A stretch of 49,229 bases of DNA from a bacterium (GTDB taxonomy: Bacteria; Campylobacterota; Campylobacteria; Campylobacterales; Sulfurimonadaceae). Where the stretch lies: the NCBI GenBank assembly GCA_018824305.1, contig JAHJGM010000003.1, positions 1 through 49,229 on the forward strand. Direction: 5' to 3'. This document shows, in pieces, positions 15,284 through 24,398 of this stretch. The notes under the pieces are model-generated. The model did no database searches. It was not told where the DNA came from and was given only the letters and a program-made list of their open reading frames with translations. Position 1 is the first letter of the stretch. The number at the start of each line of letters is the position of its first letter. The position numbers and the translations under genes were made by a program.

Positions 15284-17373
15284 AGAGTCTTGTTTCTCTT
15301 TTGGAACCTGTCTACGAATAAAAGCATGACAGGTAAGACAAAGAGGTCACTCAGCAGCGAGATGAAAATAAGCAGGGCGCTGTAGACACCGATGAGCTGC
15401 AGGGATTCTACTTGTGAAAAATAGAGTGATCCAAAAACAGAGACAAGCACAAAAGACCCTATGATTACCGGAATACCCGTGTAAAAGAAAAGTTTTTCCA
15501 GTGTGTGCTTTTGACTCATACCGTCATATCGTAACCTAAAATATTTATAAGCAAAATGGATCGTTGCATCAGATGCAAGCCCCAAAGAGATGGTCATGGC
15601 GATCAGCATCTCGATACTCAGCGGAATGTTTAGCAGAGTAATGAATACTCCAAACCAAAGAATAGGGATGAGGTTGACGCTAAAGCCTACGAAGATCATG
15701 GGAACTGAGCGAAAGATCCAGCCTGTAACAAAACCAATGAGAATAAGAGCAAAAAAGAGTGAGCTCGCAAGCAGTAGGGTTTTGTTGTATTTTGCAAGAC
15801 TGAAGAGTGTGGCATCGTCAAGAAAATAAAGCTCGATCTTGGGATATGTTTGTAACCACTCTAACAACTCGAATTTATTGATATCAAATAGATTGATAAC
15901 TACATTTACCGTATTATCGTCAAAGTATTTGTCATTGAGCCGATACAGATCGATAAAGAAAAGTGCTTGAAGCAACGCTTCGTCATCCAGCTTGTCGGTT
16001 TGCGTATTTGCCTCATTAAGGTTGTTGACAAGTGATGCTATTGAGACAACATCTCCTATTTCGTCTTCAAATCTGTTTTGCAGATCACTCGTGAATTGTT
16101 CCAAAGAGGTAATAAGACTGAGATCTATCTGTTTATAGGGGATTTTGAGTTCAAGCTGTTCATTTTTTACATGCAGTTGAAAAAAACTATGGCTTTTTGA
16201 GTAGATCGTAACCGCTCCGATAATCAGCAAACCATAGGTGATCGATAAAAATCCCAAGAGAAATTTTTTATTGTAATGCAGCTCGCTGGATGCTAAAAGA
16301 TAGCCTAATTTAACATAGGGAACATGGGTATGGCGCAGTGTAAAATGACTGAGTATTGCAGGCAGAACCGTCAGGTTGAGAACATAGCTGACAATAGAGG
16401 AGACAATGACGCTAAGGCTCAGGAGTTTGATGATGTCAGAATCGATAAAGACTAGACTGCCGAGTCCCAAAATTGTCAAAATCGATGTCCACATCGCAGG
16501 AGCCATATTTCTGTTTAGCATTTTACGCAGAGCTTGTATCTCACTAGATTTGTACTGAGAAACATGCCAGCGGTAATAAAAATACAAAAATTCAACAAGA
16601 GAGATACTGATGGTAATAAAAGGCATCGTAATGTGGATAGTATTGATACCGGTGATCAAAATGATAGTACCAAAGGTGAGTATGGTCGAGAGTGTCAAAA
16701 TAAAGAGAGCCGTAAATGCTGCAAGATAGTTTCTAAAAAGTACTCTAAACGCAAATACAAGCATCGCACCAAAGATCAATAAATAGATAAAGAGGATATT
16801 CCAGTGGACCCTGTCGTCCAAGTGGATGTACTGGTACTCTCCGGGAATATAGAGTTTTGTAATATCGACTGTGCCGGTAGTGCTTAAAAAAAAGTAAAAG
16901 GTAGTGAACTCTTTATCGACTACGTTGCAGTAGTTGTTATGGGACTTTTTAATGAGCTGTTTTAGTTTTAAACTGTCGATTTGCGAGGAGTTAAGAACTA
17001 CCAGCATTCTGGAATTATTGGAGTCGGACTGATTCTCTATGAAATCGTTGCTAAAGATCGAGGAGACCTTTTTGACTTGTGCAAGGGCAGAAAGCTCTTG
17101 CTGGAGCTTTTGAAGTTTTGCCAGCGTTTCATCATCGAACTGCTTGATATGAACGATCAGTTTAGATTGTTTATATCGCTCGAAATGATGCAGATCGGTC
17201 TGTTTTGCCTCTTTTGAGCTTTCTAACCAAAAAAGCTCATCCGAAGAGAGAAACTTTGGTTCTAAAGTGGTCATAAACAGGATTGCCGTTAAAGTGAAAA
17301 AAAAGATAATCTGCTTTCGGAATATCAGTATGAACTCAAGGTATCCGGTGATCTCTGGTCTATGGTAATACAT
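15280..17373 (-). CDS. MMPL/RND-superfamily exporter
   Basis: A 697-aa integral membrane protein with the two-fold RND layout: TM1 near residues 22-38, a periplasmic domain (about 40-185), a cluster of TMs (about 190-350), a second TM and periplasmic domain (about 365-520) and a final TM cluster (about 525-690). It is at the small end of the MMPL family, similar to hopanoid- or lipid-export relatives. Typical RND residues are the GLASDATIHFAYKYF segment in the second cluster. The next gene on the strand is a secreted thioredoxin-fold protein 12 bases upstream, so they share an operon. The substrate is unknown; with an AsmA-like protein opposite, a lipid-handling task is possible. Confidence 0.85.
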   Translation of the reverse strand: MYYHRPEITGYLEFILIFRKQIIFFFTLTAILFMTTLEPKFLSSDELFWLESSKEAKQTDLHHFERYKQSKLIVHIKQFDDETLAKLQKLQQELSALAQVKKVSSIFSNDFIENQSDSNNSRMLVVLNSSQIDSLKLKQLIKKSHNNYCNVVDKEFTTFYFFLSTTGTVDITKLYIPGEYQYIHLDDRVHWNILFIYLLIFGAMLVFAFRVLFRNYLAAFTALFILTLSTILTFGTIILITGINTIHITMPFITISISLVEFLYFYYRWHVSQYKSSEIQALRKMLNRNMAPAMWTSILTILGLGSLVFIDSDIIKLLSLSVIVSSIVSYVLNLTVLPAILSHFTLRHTHVPYVKLGYLLASSELHYNKKFLLGFLSITYGLLIIGAVTIYSKSHSFFQLHVKNEQLELKIPYKQIDLSLITSLEQFTSDLQNRFEDEIGDVVSIASLVNNLNEANTQTDKLDDEALLQALFFIDLYRLNDKYFDDNTVNVVINLFDINKFELLEWLQTYPKIELYFLDDATLFSLAKYNKTLLLASSLFFALILIGFVTGWIFRSVPMIFVGFSVNLIPILWFGVFITLLNIPLSIEMLIAMTISLGLASDATIHFAYKYFRLRYDGMSQKHTLEKLFFYTGIPVIIGSFVLVSVFGSLYFSQVESLQLIGVYSALLIFISLLSDLFVLPVMLLFVDRFQKRNKTL

Positions 17374-17385
17374 ACGGATTCATTC

Positions 17386-17844
17386 CTATTTTTCTAAGAT
17401 CAAAAAGGGTCGTTTGTTGACGTTTAACTGCAAGGCTATCGCTTTTATAGCAGAGACCTTGGCTTCAATTTGAGGTGTTACGGGTGCCGTTGTTTTATTA
17501 TCATCGATCATAATACTTAAAAGCGTTTTTAGCGGGTCTTTTGCGCTATAAACTGCCGCGATGGCGTTTTGTGAATGTAAGCGGGGAATACCGTAGAGAT
17601 AAAGATGATAACGGTATTTTGCAAGCATAAGCGGATTGTTTGAGACCATCGAGATGAATTTGCGCGAATATTGACACAAAGGATCGATAAAAACATATAC
17701 GTTATGATCGCCGCTGCCGTAAACAATAGCATCTTGGCCAATAGAACGTACCGATCTTATATTTGCCTCATACGGAAGTGGTTTTAACTCGTTTGCTAAA
17801 ACACAACTGCCGAGGAGTAAGGTGAAAATAAATAGTTTATACAT
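17386..17844 (-). CDS. Secreted thioredoxin-fold protein, DsbC/DsbG-like with a CxxS site
   Basis: A 152-aa protein with a signal peptide (about residues 1-17, with LLGSC that could be read as a lipobox or as part of a signal-peptidase I region before ANE). The core VYVFIDPLCQYSRKF is the DsbC/DsbG active-site strand and helix, but CxxC is replaced by C57-Q-Y-S60, leaving one thiol. KRPFLILE near the C-terminus occupies the cis-proline position. Loss of the resolving cysteine argues for isomerase-like or binding activity rather than dithiol oxidation. It precedes the MMPL exporter in the same operon. Confidence 0.7.
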   Translation of the reverse strand: MYKLFIFTLLLGSCVLANELKPLPYEANIRSVRSIGQDAIVYGSGDHNVYVFIDPLCQYSRKFISMVSNNPLMLAKYRYHLYLYGIPRLHSQNAIAAVYSAKDPLKTLLSIMIDDNKTTAPVTPQIEAKVSAIKAIALQLNVNKRPFLILEK

Positions 17845-17915
17845 AAGGGTATTATAACTTTTATTTATTACTTCATAGTTGCGAAATTGAATGTTTTTTC
17901 ATCAACTCTCAGCTC

Positions 17916-19238
17916 TTAAAGAAGCTCTTTTAAAAGGCGTTCCTCACGTTCGAGCTCTTTATCTATATAAGCTGCGAGTTTTTTACCTTTTAGATGGTTA
18001 TACAGATAGCTTAAAATAAGTACGCTAAAGAGAACTACCAAGCTACTATAAAGTGAGTCCGGCGAGTTTTGAATGTTATAGCCGATTAAAGTCACTGCAG
18101 CACCGCTGCAAAGTATGGTACCGATTGCCGGTATAAAACGGTTTGAGCTTGTCTGCTGATAAAGTTTGAAGTTTGCAAAGTTGACAAGAGCAAAGACTGT
18201 TAAAAACCCTATACTACCTGCAACAGAGATATTATTTAGATTAAAAAGTGTTGTAAAGATGATGGCGAGTATACCGATTATAGCCATACCCTCATATCCG
18301 TGTTTGATCTTTGTCTCAAACTCTATGGGAAGTTCGCCGAGTTTTGCGACTATGTAGCTGATGCGTCCGCTTCCATAAATGGTCGCATTGATGGCTGAAG
18401 CTGTGGAGAGCAGGGCGGCTATGGAGATAAATATAAATCCTATATGACCGAAGAATGGCTCGGCAGCTTTTGCCAAAACATAATCTTGTGCACTTTTTGC
18501 CTCTGCAAAGCTCAGGTTTCCCACAGCCACCGCCGAGATGACTATGTAGAGTAAAATGACAAATATAACTGAAGCGTAGTAAGCACGCGGAAGATTTACC
18601 TGTGGGTCTTTGACATCCCTTGCGGTGTTTGCTATGAGTTCAAAACCTTCATATGCAAGAAAGATCATAAATCCGCCTGCTGCGACAGAGGGCAGAGGCA
18701 TCCATTCTTGCGGTGCCATATGTGTCCAATTAATGCTCATGATCCCCACAGCGGCAAAGACAAGCAGTATGATTATTTTTGCAAATACCATGATATCTTC
18801 CGCTCTGCCGGTTAAAAAAGCACCGAGGATATTGATGAAGATAAAAAGTAAAATCACACCTGATGAGAGTGCTTTGTGTACCCACTCTGAGCCATCGCCA
18901 AATAAAACAGCCCCATAACTTCCAAAAGCATACGCATAAAGAGCGAGCATAATGACATAACTGATGAGCAGAAGATTATTAATGATAGAAGAGAAAAGGC
19001 CGTTTCCAAAAGCTTGGACGATAAACTCGATAGTCCCTCCCTCACTTGGATAGCGAAGAGATAGTTTTACATAAGAATAAGCTGTTATGAGTGCAAGTAC
19101 TCCGGCGATAATAAATGCTATGGGAGCACCGCCGCGCGAAAGATCGATAGTGAGCCCCAGTACGGCAAATATCCCTCCGCCGACCATCCCTCCGACACCG
19201 ATGCTAAAAGCTTCTAAGAATCCTATTTTTTTCTCGAT
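17916..19238 (-). CDS. APC-family amino acid permease (non-standard start)
   Basis: An APC-superfamily transporter with about 12 membrane segments. The first ATG (19187) falls inside the conserved first helix, GMVGGGIFAVLG. In the same frame the conserved lead IGFLEAFSIGVGG extends upstream to ATC at 19236-19238, six bases after AAGGA, and reaches an in-frame TAA a few codons earlier that is the comF stop. I therefore place the start at 19238 (440 aa), a rare ATC start or a sequencing/mutation artefact; the ATG start would give 423 aa without half of TM1. Motifs typical of the family include FLAYEGFELIANTARDVKDP. Substrate is not predictable. comF ends 12 bases upstream. Confidence 0.85.
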   Translation of the reverse strand: MEKKIGFLEAFSIGVGGMVGGGIFAVLGLTIDLSRGGAPIAFIIAGVLALITAYSYVKLSLRYPSEGGTIEFIVQAFGNGLFSSIINNLLLISYVIMLALYAYAFGSYGAVLFGDGSEWVHKALSSGVILLFIFINILGAFLTGRAEDIMVFAKIIILLVFAAVGIMSINWTHMAPQEWMPLPSVAAGGFMIFLAYEGFELIANTARDVKDPQVNLPRAYYASVIFVILLYIVISAVAVGNLSFAEAKSAQDYVLAKAAEPFFGHIGFIFISIAALLSTASAINATIYGSGRISYIVAKLGELPIEFETKIKHGYEGMAIIGILAIIFTTLFNLNNISVAGSIGFLTVFALVNFANFKLYQQTSSNRFIPAIGTILCSGAAVTLIGYNIQNSPDSLYSSLVVLFSVLILSYLYNHLKGKKLAAYIDKELEREERLLKELL

Positions 19239-19250
19239 GACAGTTCCTTT

Positions 19251-19823
19251 TTATTCACTCGCATCCACAAGAGTAAGGCAAAATAGAACCTCTTTCCCCT
19301 TACATGTAAGCGTGTTACAGGCCTGAGTGAGTGTTAATCCTGTTGTAATGATATCATCAACTAAGATAACACTCATCTCTTTAAACTCTTTTACCTCAAA
19401 ATCTCTTGGATGGTTGAGTCTGTACTCTTTTGTTTTACCTGCATAGGTGATATCGTTTGTTGAACGCAGTTTGGCATGTTTTGGAGTTATATGGCGGCTC
19501 TTTAGAGCTTTGTTTAAGATGGCTGTGTGAGAATAGCCGTTTTTGACCCTGTCATCTATGGCGATACTAGCGATCTTTTGATCAAAAACAAACTCGGAAG
19601 CAAACTTTTTAAATGTAAGTTCGGCAAGAGTAGAGTAGATGTAGTACCCAAGGTCGGTATGTTTGGTATGTATGAGGTCTTTGATATCTTTATATTTGTA
19701 AAAGGAGATAACTTCTATATTGTTTAGGATTTTTCGTTTGCTGAGCGTGGGAGTGAGAAAATTTTCTTTACACGGGGAGCAGATATGTATGAGGGACAGA
19801 TTCTCACACATCATGCAGCGCAT
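19251..19823 (-). CDS. comF: ComF-family phosphoribosyltransferase-like protein
   Basis: A 190-aa protein with a short N-terminal zinc-ribbon remnant (C3, C6, C15, C18) and a phosphoribosyltransferase domain carrying the PRPP loop VILVDDIITTGLT near residue 150. ComF proteins act with ComFA in processing of incoming DNA during transformation in Bacillus and are needed for competence in Helicobacter and Campylobacter. lepA ends 10 bases upstream on the same strand and the permease follows 12 bases after it, so it is in a housekeeping-type operon. A CTTACATGTAAG palindrome (19299-19310) lies inside the gene. Confidence 0.88.
   Translation of the reverse strand: MRCMMCENLSLIHICSPCKENFLTPTLSKRKILNNIEVISFYKYKDIKDLIHTKHTDLGYYIYSTLAELTFKKFASEFVFDQKIASIAIDDRVKNGYSHTAILNKALKSRHITPKHAKLRSTNDITYAGKTKEYRLNHPRDFEVKEFKEMSVILVDDIITTGLTLTQACNTLTCKGKEVLFCLTLVDASE
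19299..19310. repeat. CTTACATGTAAG palindrome (copy in comF)
   Basis: Same 12-bp palindrome as 14188-14199. Confidence 0.75.
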
Positions 19824-19833
19824 CGTTGGGCCT

Positions 19834-21624
19834 TTAGTCCATTTTCAGGATGGACATAAAAGCTTCTTGCGGAAGCTGTACTTTACCGATGGACTTCATA
19901 CGTTTTTTACCCGCTTTTTGTTTTTCTAAAAGCTTGCGTTTACGGGTGATATCCCCGCCATAACATTTTGCAGTTACGTTTTTGCCCATACTTTTTACGG
20001 TTTCACGTGCGATGACACGGTTGCCGATAGAAGCTTGAACAGCGACCTCGAAAAGTTGACGAGGGATCAGTTCTTTCATGTTTTTAACGAGTACGCGTCC
20101 GCGGGAATCAGCAGAAGTACGAGGTACGATGACAGAAAGTGCATCGACAACGTCGCCTGCGACCCTGACATCGAGTTTTACAAGGTCACCCTCTTGAAAT
20201 CCGCTAGGATCGTAGTCAAAACTTGCGTATCCTTTTGAGATAGATTTGAGTTTGTCGTAAAAATCCACGACGATCTCATTCATCGGAAGGGAGTATTCTA
20301 AAAGGACACGCTCTTCGTTGATATAACTCATCTTGTCCTGTATACCGCGTTTTGAGATAAGCAGAGTTATGATGTTTCCAAGATATTCCGTCGGAGTGAT
20401 GACAGTTGCTTTTACATAAGGCTCTTCGATTCTCTCTATATAGTTTGGTTCCGGCAATTCGGAAGGGTTTTGAACTTGAACCATTTCGCCGTTTGTCAAA
20501 TATACATTATAGATAACAGAAGGCGCAGTAGCGATAAGCTCGACATCAAACTCACGCTCCAGTCTCTCTTTGATCACTTCCATATGCAGCATTCCCAAAA
20601 ATCCTACACGAAACCCAAATCCAAGAGCAACGGATGTCTCAGGCTCATATGAAAGAGAGCTGTCATTGAGGCGGAGTTTGTCAAGTGCTTCACGCAGGTC
20701 TTCGAATTTGTCCGTATCTATCGGATAGAGTCCTGCAAATACAAACGGTTTTGCCGGTTCATAATCCATAACCGGTTCGAGCGTCGGGTTTTTTGCATCG
20801 GTGATCGTATCGCCTACATGGATGACATTGACATCTTTAAGTCCAAGAACGACAATACCTATCTCCCCGCTCTCGATTGCCGAAGTCTTTTGGCGTTTGA
20901 GCGGATGCGGATACATAAGATCTAAAACGCTATGCTCTTCGCCGTTACTCATAAGTTTTACAAGCTGACCTTTTTTGATAGAACCGTCAAACACGCGTAC
21001 GAGCGCAAGCGCACCAAGATATGCATCGAACCATGAATCATAGATGATCGCTTTTGTCGTAGCATCCGGATCGCCCTTTGGTTCAGGGACACGGTCGACT
21101 ATAGCGTCAAGTAATGCACGGATACCGATACCGCTTTTTGCAGAAACGAGAAGTGCATCGGTCGCATCGATGCCGATCGTGGCTTCGATCTCTTCTGCAA
21201 CACGTTCAGGTTCGGCAGCGGGAAGGTCGATTTTATTGATGACGGGGATGATCTCTAAGTTGTTATCAAGTGCCATGTAGACATTTGCGATAGTCTGTGC
21301 TTCGACACCCTGTGCGGCATCGACGATAAGCAGTGCGCCGTCGCTTGAAGCCAGAGATTTGCTTACCTCGTACGAGAAGTCGACGTGGCCCGGAGTGTCT
21401 ATAAGATTTAGCACATAATGCTGACCGTCTTTGACATAGTCAAGTCTCACGGACTGCGCTTTGATGGTGATCCCGCGCTCCTGTTCTATATCCATCGTGT
21501 CCATCATCTGCTTAGTCATCTCACGATCGCTGACAGCTCCGCACTCTTGGATAATACGGTCGGCAAGGGTACTTTTACCGTGATCGATATGTGCGATAAT
21601 AGAAAAGTTTCTAATGTTTTTCAT
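19834..21624 (-). CDS. lepA: Elongation factor 4 (LepA)
   Basis: A 596-aa ribosomal GTPase that back-translocates or remodels stalled ribosomes. The G domain begins with [18 protein letters not shown], then DTPGHVDF (G3), NKIDLP (G4) and SAKSG (G5). EF-G-like domains follow and the C-terminal LepA-specific region ends [20 protein letters not shown]. Length is standard. It lies between prs (35 bases upstream) and comF (10 bases downstream) on the minus strand. Confidence 0.98.
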   Translation of the reverse strand: MKNIRNFSIIAHIDHGKSTLADRIIQECGAVSDREMTKQMMDTMDIEQERGITIKAQSVRLDYVKDGQHYVLNLIDTPGHVDFSYEVSKSLASSDGALLIVDAAQGVEAQTIANVYMALDNNLEIIPVINKIDLPAAEPERVAEEIEATIGIDATDALLVSAKSGIGIRALLDAIVDRVPEPKGDPDATTKAIIYDSWFDAYLGALALVRVFDGSIKKGQLVKLMSNGEEHSVLDLMYPHPLKRQKTSAIESGEIGIVVLGLKDVNVIHVGDTITDAKNPTLEPVMDYEPAKPFVFAGLYPIDTDKFEDLREALDKLRLNDSSLSYEPETSVALGFGFRVGFLGMLHMEVIKERLEREFDVELIATAPSVIYNVYLTNGEMVQVQNPSELPEPNYIERIEEPYVKATVITPTEYLGNIITLLISKRGIQDKMSYINEERVLLEYSLPMNEIVVDFYDKLKSISKGYASFDYDPSGFQEGDLVKLDVRVAGDVVDALSVIVPRTSADSRGRVLVKNMKELIPRQLFEVAVQASIGNRVIARETVKSMGKNVTAKCYGGDITRKRKLLEKQKAGKKRMKSIGKVQLPQEAFMSILKMD

Positions 21625-21659
21625 ATATGTTATATTCTTTAAATTTAAGATGGTCTATT

Positions 21660-22586
21660 TTATATAAATAGTGAATTGACGCTTTCGTTGTGATATACGC
21701 GACGGATAACTTCGGCAAATAGCGGAGCAACAGTCAATACTTTTATTTTTTTGTTCGGTTTTGAGACGAGTGTGTTTGAAACGATAAGTTCATCAAGTTC
21801 GCCGCCGTCTAGATTGTCATAAGCTTTACCGCTGAGGACTGCGTGAGTCGCACAAGCCATAACAGACGTCGCACCATTTTTCTTCAGTGCAGCTGCCGCT
21901 TTTACCATAGTTCCCGCAGTATCCACCATATCATCGATCATAATCACGTCTTTGCCCGTGACATCACCGATGATGTTCATTACTTCTGCGACATTCGCTT
22001 TTTCACGGCGTTTGTCTACGATGACCATTTCAAGACCCATTTTTTCTGCAAAATATCTTGCACGAGCAACACCGCCGATATCAGGTGAAGCGATGACAGG
22101 GTTTTTCAGGTGTTTTGATTTGATGTACTCTTTGAAGATGATCGAACCGTAAAGGTTATCCACAGGGATGTCAAAGAAACCTTGTATCTGGCCTGCATGT
22201 AAGTCGATAGTCACGACTCTGTCGATGCCTGCAGTCTCATACATATTTGCAACTAAACGAGCAGAGATAGGTACGCGAGGCGCAGCTTTTCTATCTTGAC
22301 GAGCGTATCCGAAGTATGGCACGACTGCCGTGATACTACTTGCACTTGAACGACGAAGGGCATCCGTCATGATTAAAAGTTCCATCAAGTTGTCGTTTGA
22401 TGGAGCTCCTGTTGATTGGATGATAAAAACATCACGTCCGCGAACGCTTTCAGAGATCTGAACAGAGATCTCCCCGTCACTAAAGCGTTTAATCTCCGCT
22501 TTTGCCAGTGGAACATCAAGTGTTGCACATACCTCTTTAGCAAATTCGACGCTAGACGTACCAGCAAATATCTTATAACCGCGCAT
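21660..22586 (-). CDS. prs: Ribose-phosphate pyrophosphokinase
   Basis: A 308-aa PRPP synthetase (ribose-5-phosphate plus ATP to PRPP). Features: MRGYKIFAGTSSVEFAKEV start, SVRGRDVFIIQS, RQDRK, HAGQIQGFFD (catalytic His region), and the PRPP loop DDMVDTAGT. The frame stays open upstream to 22931, but that extension has no family similarity. The ATG at 22586 has AAGGAA six bases ahead and matches the known N-terminus, so it is the start. An 18-bp palindrome with divergent TATAAT boxes lies directly upstream. Confidence 0.98.
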   Translation of the reverse strand: MRGYKIFAGTSSVEFAKEVCATLDVPLAKAEIKRFSDGEISVQISESVRGRDVFIIQSTGAPSNDNLMELLIMTDALRRSSASSITAVVPYFGYARQDRKAAPRVPISARLVANMYETAGIDRVVTIDLHAGQIQGFFDIPVDNLYGSIIFKEYIKSKHLKNPVIASPDIGGVARARYFAEKMGLEMVIVDKRREKANVAEVMNIIGDVTGKDVIMIDDMVDTAGTMVKAAAALKKNGATSVMACATHAVLSGKAYDNLDGGELDELIVSNTLVSKPNKKIKVLTVAPLFAEVIRRVYHNESVNSLFI

Positions 22587-22601
22587 TTCATTCCTTGAAA
22601 A

Positions 22602-22619
22602 TATAATTGCGCAATTATA
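22602..22619. promoter_or_regulatory. 18-bp perfect palindrome with back-to-back -10 boxes upstream of prs
   Basis: TATAATTGCGCAATTATA reads the same on both strands, giving a TATAAT box in each direction. For prs (minus) it lies 16 bases before the ATG. A separate TATAAT at 22665-22670 with AAAGGA at 22677-22682 fits the plus-strand CorC-like gene better. It may be an operator as well as a promoter. Confidence 0.5.
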
Positions 22620-22687
22620 ACAAATTGGTTCTTTGAAACTATTAAATTCAATCGGCTTTTTGGTTATAATCTTGGCAAAGGATAGAA

Positions 22688-23737
22688 GTGGAACTATTAA
22701 TACTTTTTTTTGTTTTATCGATTGTCGTATCTTTCGTGTGTTCCGTGTTGGAATCGGTTTTACTCTCCATAAATCTTTCATATATCGGGGTACTTGAAAA
22801 GCATAGACCCCATACGGGAAATCTTTTACGCAACCATAAAGAGCAGATAAATAAATCCATAGCAGCGATTTTGATCGTAAATACGATCGCAAATACTGCA
22901 GGTGCCACGGCAGTCGGTGCACAAGCATCAAAAGTGTTTGGCAATGATGCCGTCGTACTGATATCGATAATCTTGACTTTTTCTATTCTGTTTTTATCCG
23001 AGATCGTTCCAAAGACCATAGGTGCCGTGTATTATAGGCAGCTTGCTCCCATCTCTGCACATCTAATCAAACTCTTTATTATTTTAACATATCCGATCAT
23101 TCTCAGTACGCTTTTTGTCACTAATAGAATCTCCAAAAACAGAAAAATCTTTAATAGGTTCACTAAAGAGGAACTCCTGCAGACTACACTTCTCAGTGAA
23201 CATCAGGGCGTACTCGATGAGCAGGAATCCGATGCAATAGAAAATATTTTAAAACTTAACGAGATAAAGGTCAAAGAGATCCTGACTCCAAGAAGTGTCG
23301 TATTTGCACTTGAAGAGGAGATGCTGATCAAAGATGTCGTCGCGACGCAAAAAGAGATCTTCCAATTTTCAAGAATCCCCATCTACAAAGGTAATCTGGA
23401 AAATGTAACAGGGATAGTCCTTACGAAAAATATCTTTAAACAGGTGCTCGAAGATGACAACGTCAAGATCGGTTCTATAAAAAAAGATATCTTTGCAATT
23501 AGCAGAAATCTCCCCGTATCGGTCGCCCTTGATCTGTTTATATCAAAAAAGGAACATATGTTTCTGGTCAAAGATGCCTACGATCAAACCGACGGTATCG
23601 TAACTTTAGAGGATTGTATCGAAACTATTTTGGGAGTGGAGATCGTCGATGAAAGCGATTTGAACGACGATATGAGAGAGCTGGCAAAAATACAGATGCG
23701 TGTCAATCGAAAAACGCAAAAACAGCAAGAGAGTTAA
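22688..23737 (+). CDS. CNNM/CorC-family transporter-associated protein (DUF21 + CBS)
   Basis: A 349-aa protein starting at GTG (22688) after AAAGGA. An N-terminal DUF21 (CNNM) membrane domain spans residues 1-155 with about four hydrophobic helices, the typical NTIANTAGAT helix, and SEIVPKTIGA. A pair of CBS domains follows (about 190-330; LTPRSVV, FSRIPIYKG, DGIVTLEDCIETILG). The CorC_HlyC C-terminal domain is missing; the end is a short charged tail. CNNM/CorC proteins are linked to Mg2+ or Na+ export. It is divergent from prs and converges on the LuxI-like gene. Confidence 0.9.
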   Translation: MELLILFFVLSIVVSFVCSVLESVLLSINLSYIGVLEKHRPHTGNLLRNHKEQINKSIAAILIVNTIANTAGATAVGAQASKVFGNDAVVLISIILTFSILFLSEIVPKTIGAVYYRQLAPISAHLIKLFIILTYPIILSTLFVTNRISKNRKIFNRFTKEELLQTTLLSEHQGVLDEQESDAIENILKLNEIKVKEILTPRSVVFALEEEMLIKDVVATQKEIFQFSRIPIYKGNLENVTGIVLTKNIFKQVLEDDNVKIGSIKKDIFAISRNLPVSVALDLFISKKEHMFLVKDAYDQTDGIVTLEDCIETILGVEIVDESDLNDDMRELAKIQMRVNRKTQKQQES

Positions 23738-23753
23738 AGTCGCTCTATCAAGA

Positions 23754-24398
23754 TCAAACGATAACCTGGTTGGCTCTTATCTGCATGTCCAGATGTAAAA
23801 CAGAAATATTTTGATATTGTTGCCAATGACTAAGAAGCTGCGGGTTTTGTTCCTCCAAATCTCTTACATGTAGCATACTGGGATGTTTTAGCTTGTCGTA
23901 ATCCTGTTTTAGCTCATCGATCGGCTGATAGGGGATCTTGAACATATTGACCAGTTTGAGGAATTTTTTTTCAAGCATGCCGTAACAGTGTTCGATACCG
24001 TGTTCTTTGATCTTTTCATAAGCCAGACTTTTGACGATACTGCTGATAAATATCTTGGTATCACGCATATTTCTATATCTCATGTCGATGAAAATTCTGG
24101 ACATCTCGGCGAGTTTGTCGCGGTCAAAATCGTATTGCGGATCTTGCAGATCGAGAAATCTTTCTGTCGGGTAGCCGATGGGTGAGTGGTGGATCAGCCT
24201 CATTGTACAGCATATCTCTCCCTCACGATTTAAAATAGCGAATTGATTGCAATATTGATCGTAGGCATCAGTTTCTTTTTTACTTGCATTGGATCTGATC
24301 CAGCCCAGCTCCTCATGCATGACTTTGTAGCGGAAACGGTGGACTTTCTCTAGTATTTCAGGATCGGTTACATGGATAAATCGGTACTGCATGGTCAC
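23754..24398 (-). CDS. LuxI/FeeM-like N-acyltransferase (candidate autoinducer or acyl-amino-acid synthase)
   Basis: A 214-aa GNAT-fold protein (GTG start; an ATG two codons on, at 24392, is possible). From the GTG, the residues invariant in LuxI synthases are nearly all present at matching spacing: R23, W33, D44, D47, R67, E98 and R101, in RFRYKVMHEELGW, DAYDQY, MRLI and EMSRIF; only the Phe of the first motif is Met27. FeeM-type N-acyl amino acid synthases and the PEP-CTERM-associated acyltransferases share this pattern, so product class is open. The start overlaps the stop of the methyltransferase gene (GTGA), meaning translational coupling. No LuxR-type receptor is encoded in the window. 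Confidence 0.72.
   Translation of the reverse strand: MTMQYRFIHVTDPEILEKVHRFRYKVMHEELGWIRSNASKKETDAYDQYCNQFAILNREGEICCTMRLIHHSPIGYPTERFLDLQDPQYDFDRDKLAEMSRIFIDMRYRNMRDTKIFISSIVKSLAYEKIKEHGIEHCYGMLEKKFLKLVNMFKIPYQPIDELKQDYDKLKHPSMLHVRDLEEQNPQLLSHWQQYQNISVLHLDMQIRANQVIV

Noticed and set aside
22588-22931. Upstream extension of prs to 22931
   Set aside because: The extension has no similarity to the Prs family, overlaps the CorC-like gene, and the ATG at 22586 has a proper ribosome site.
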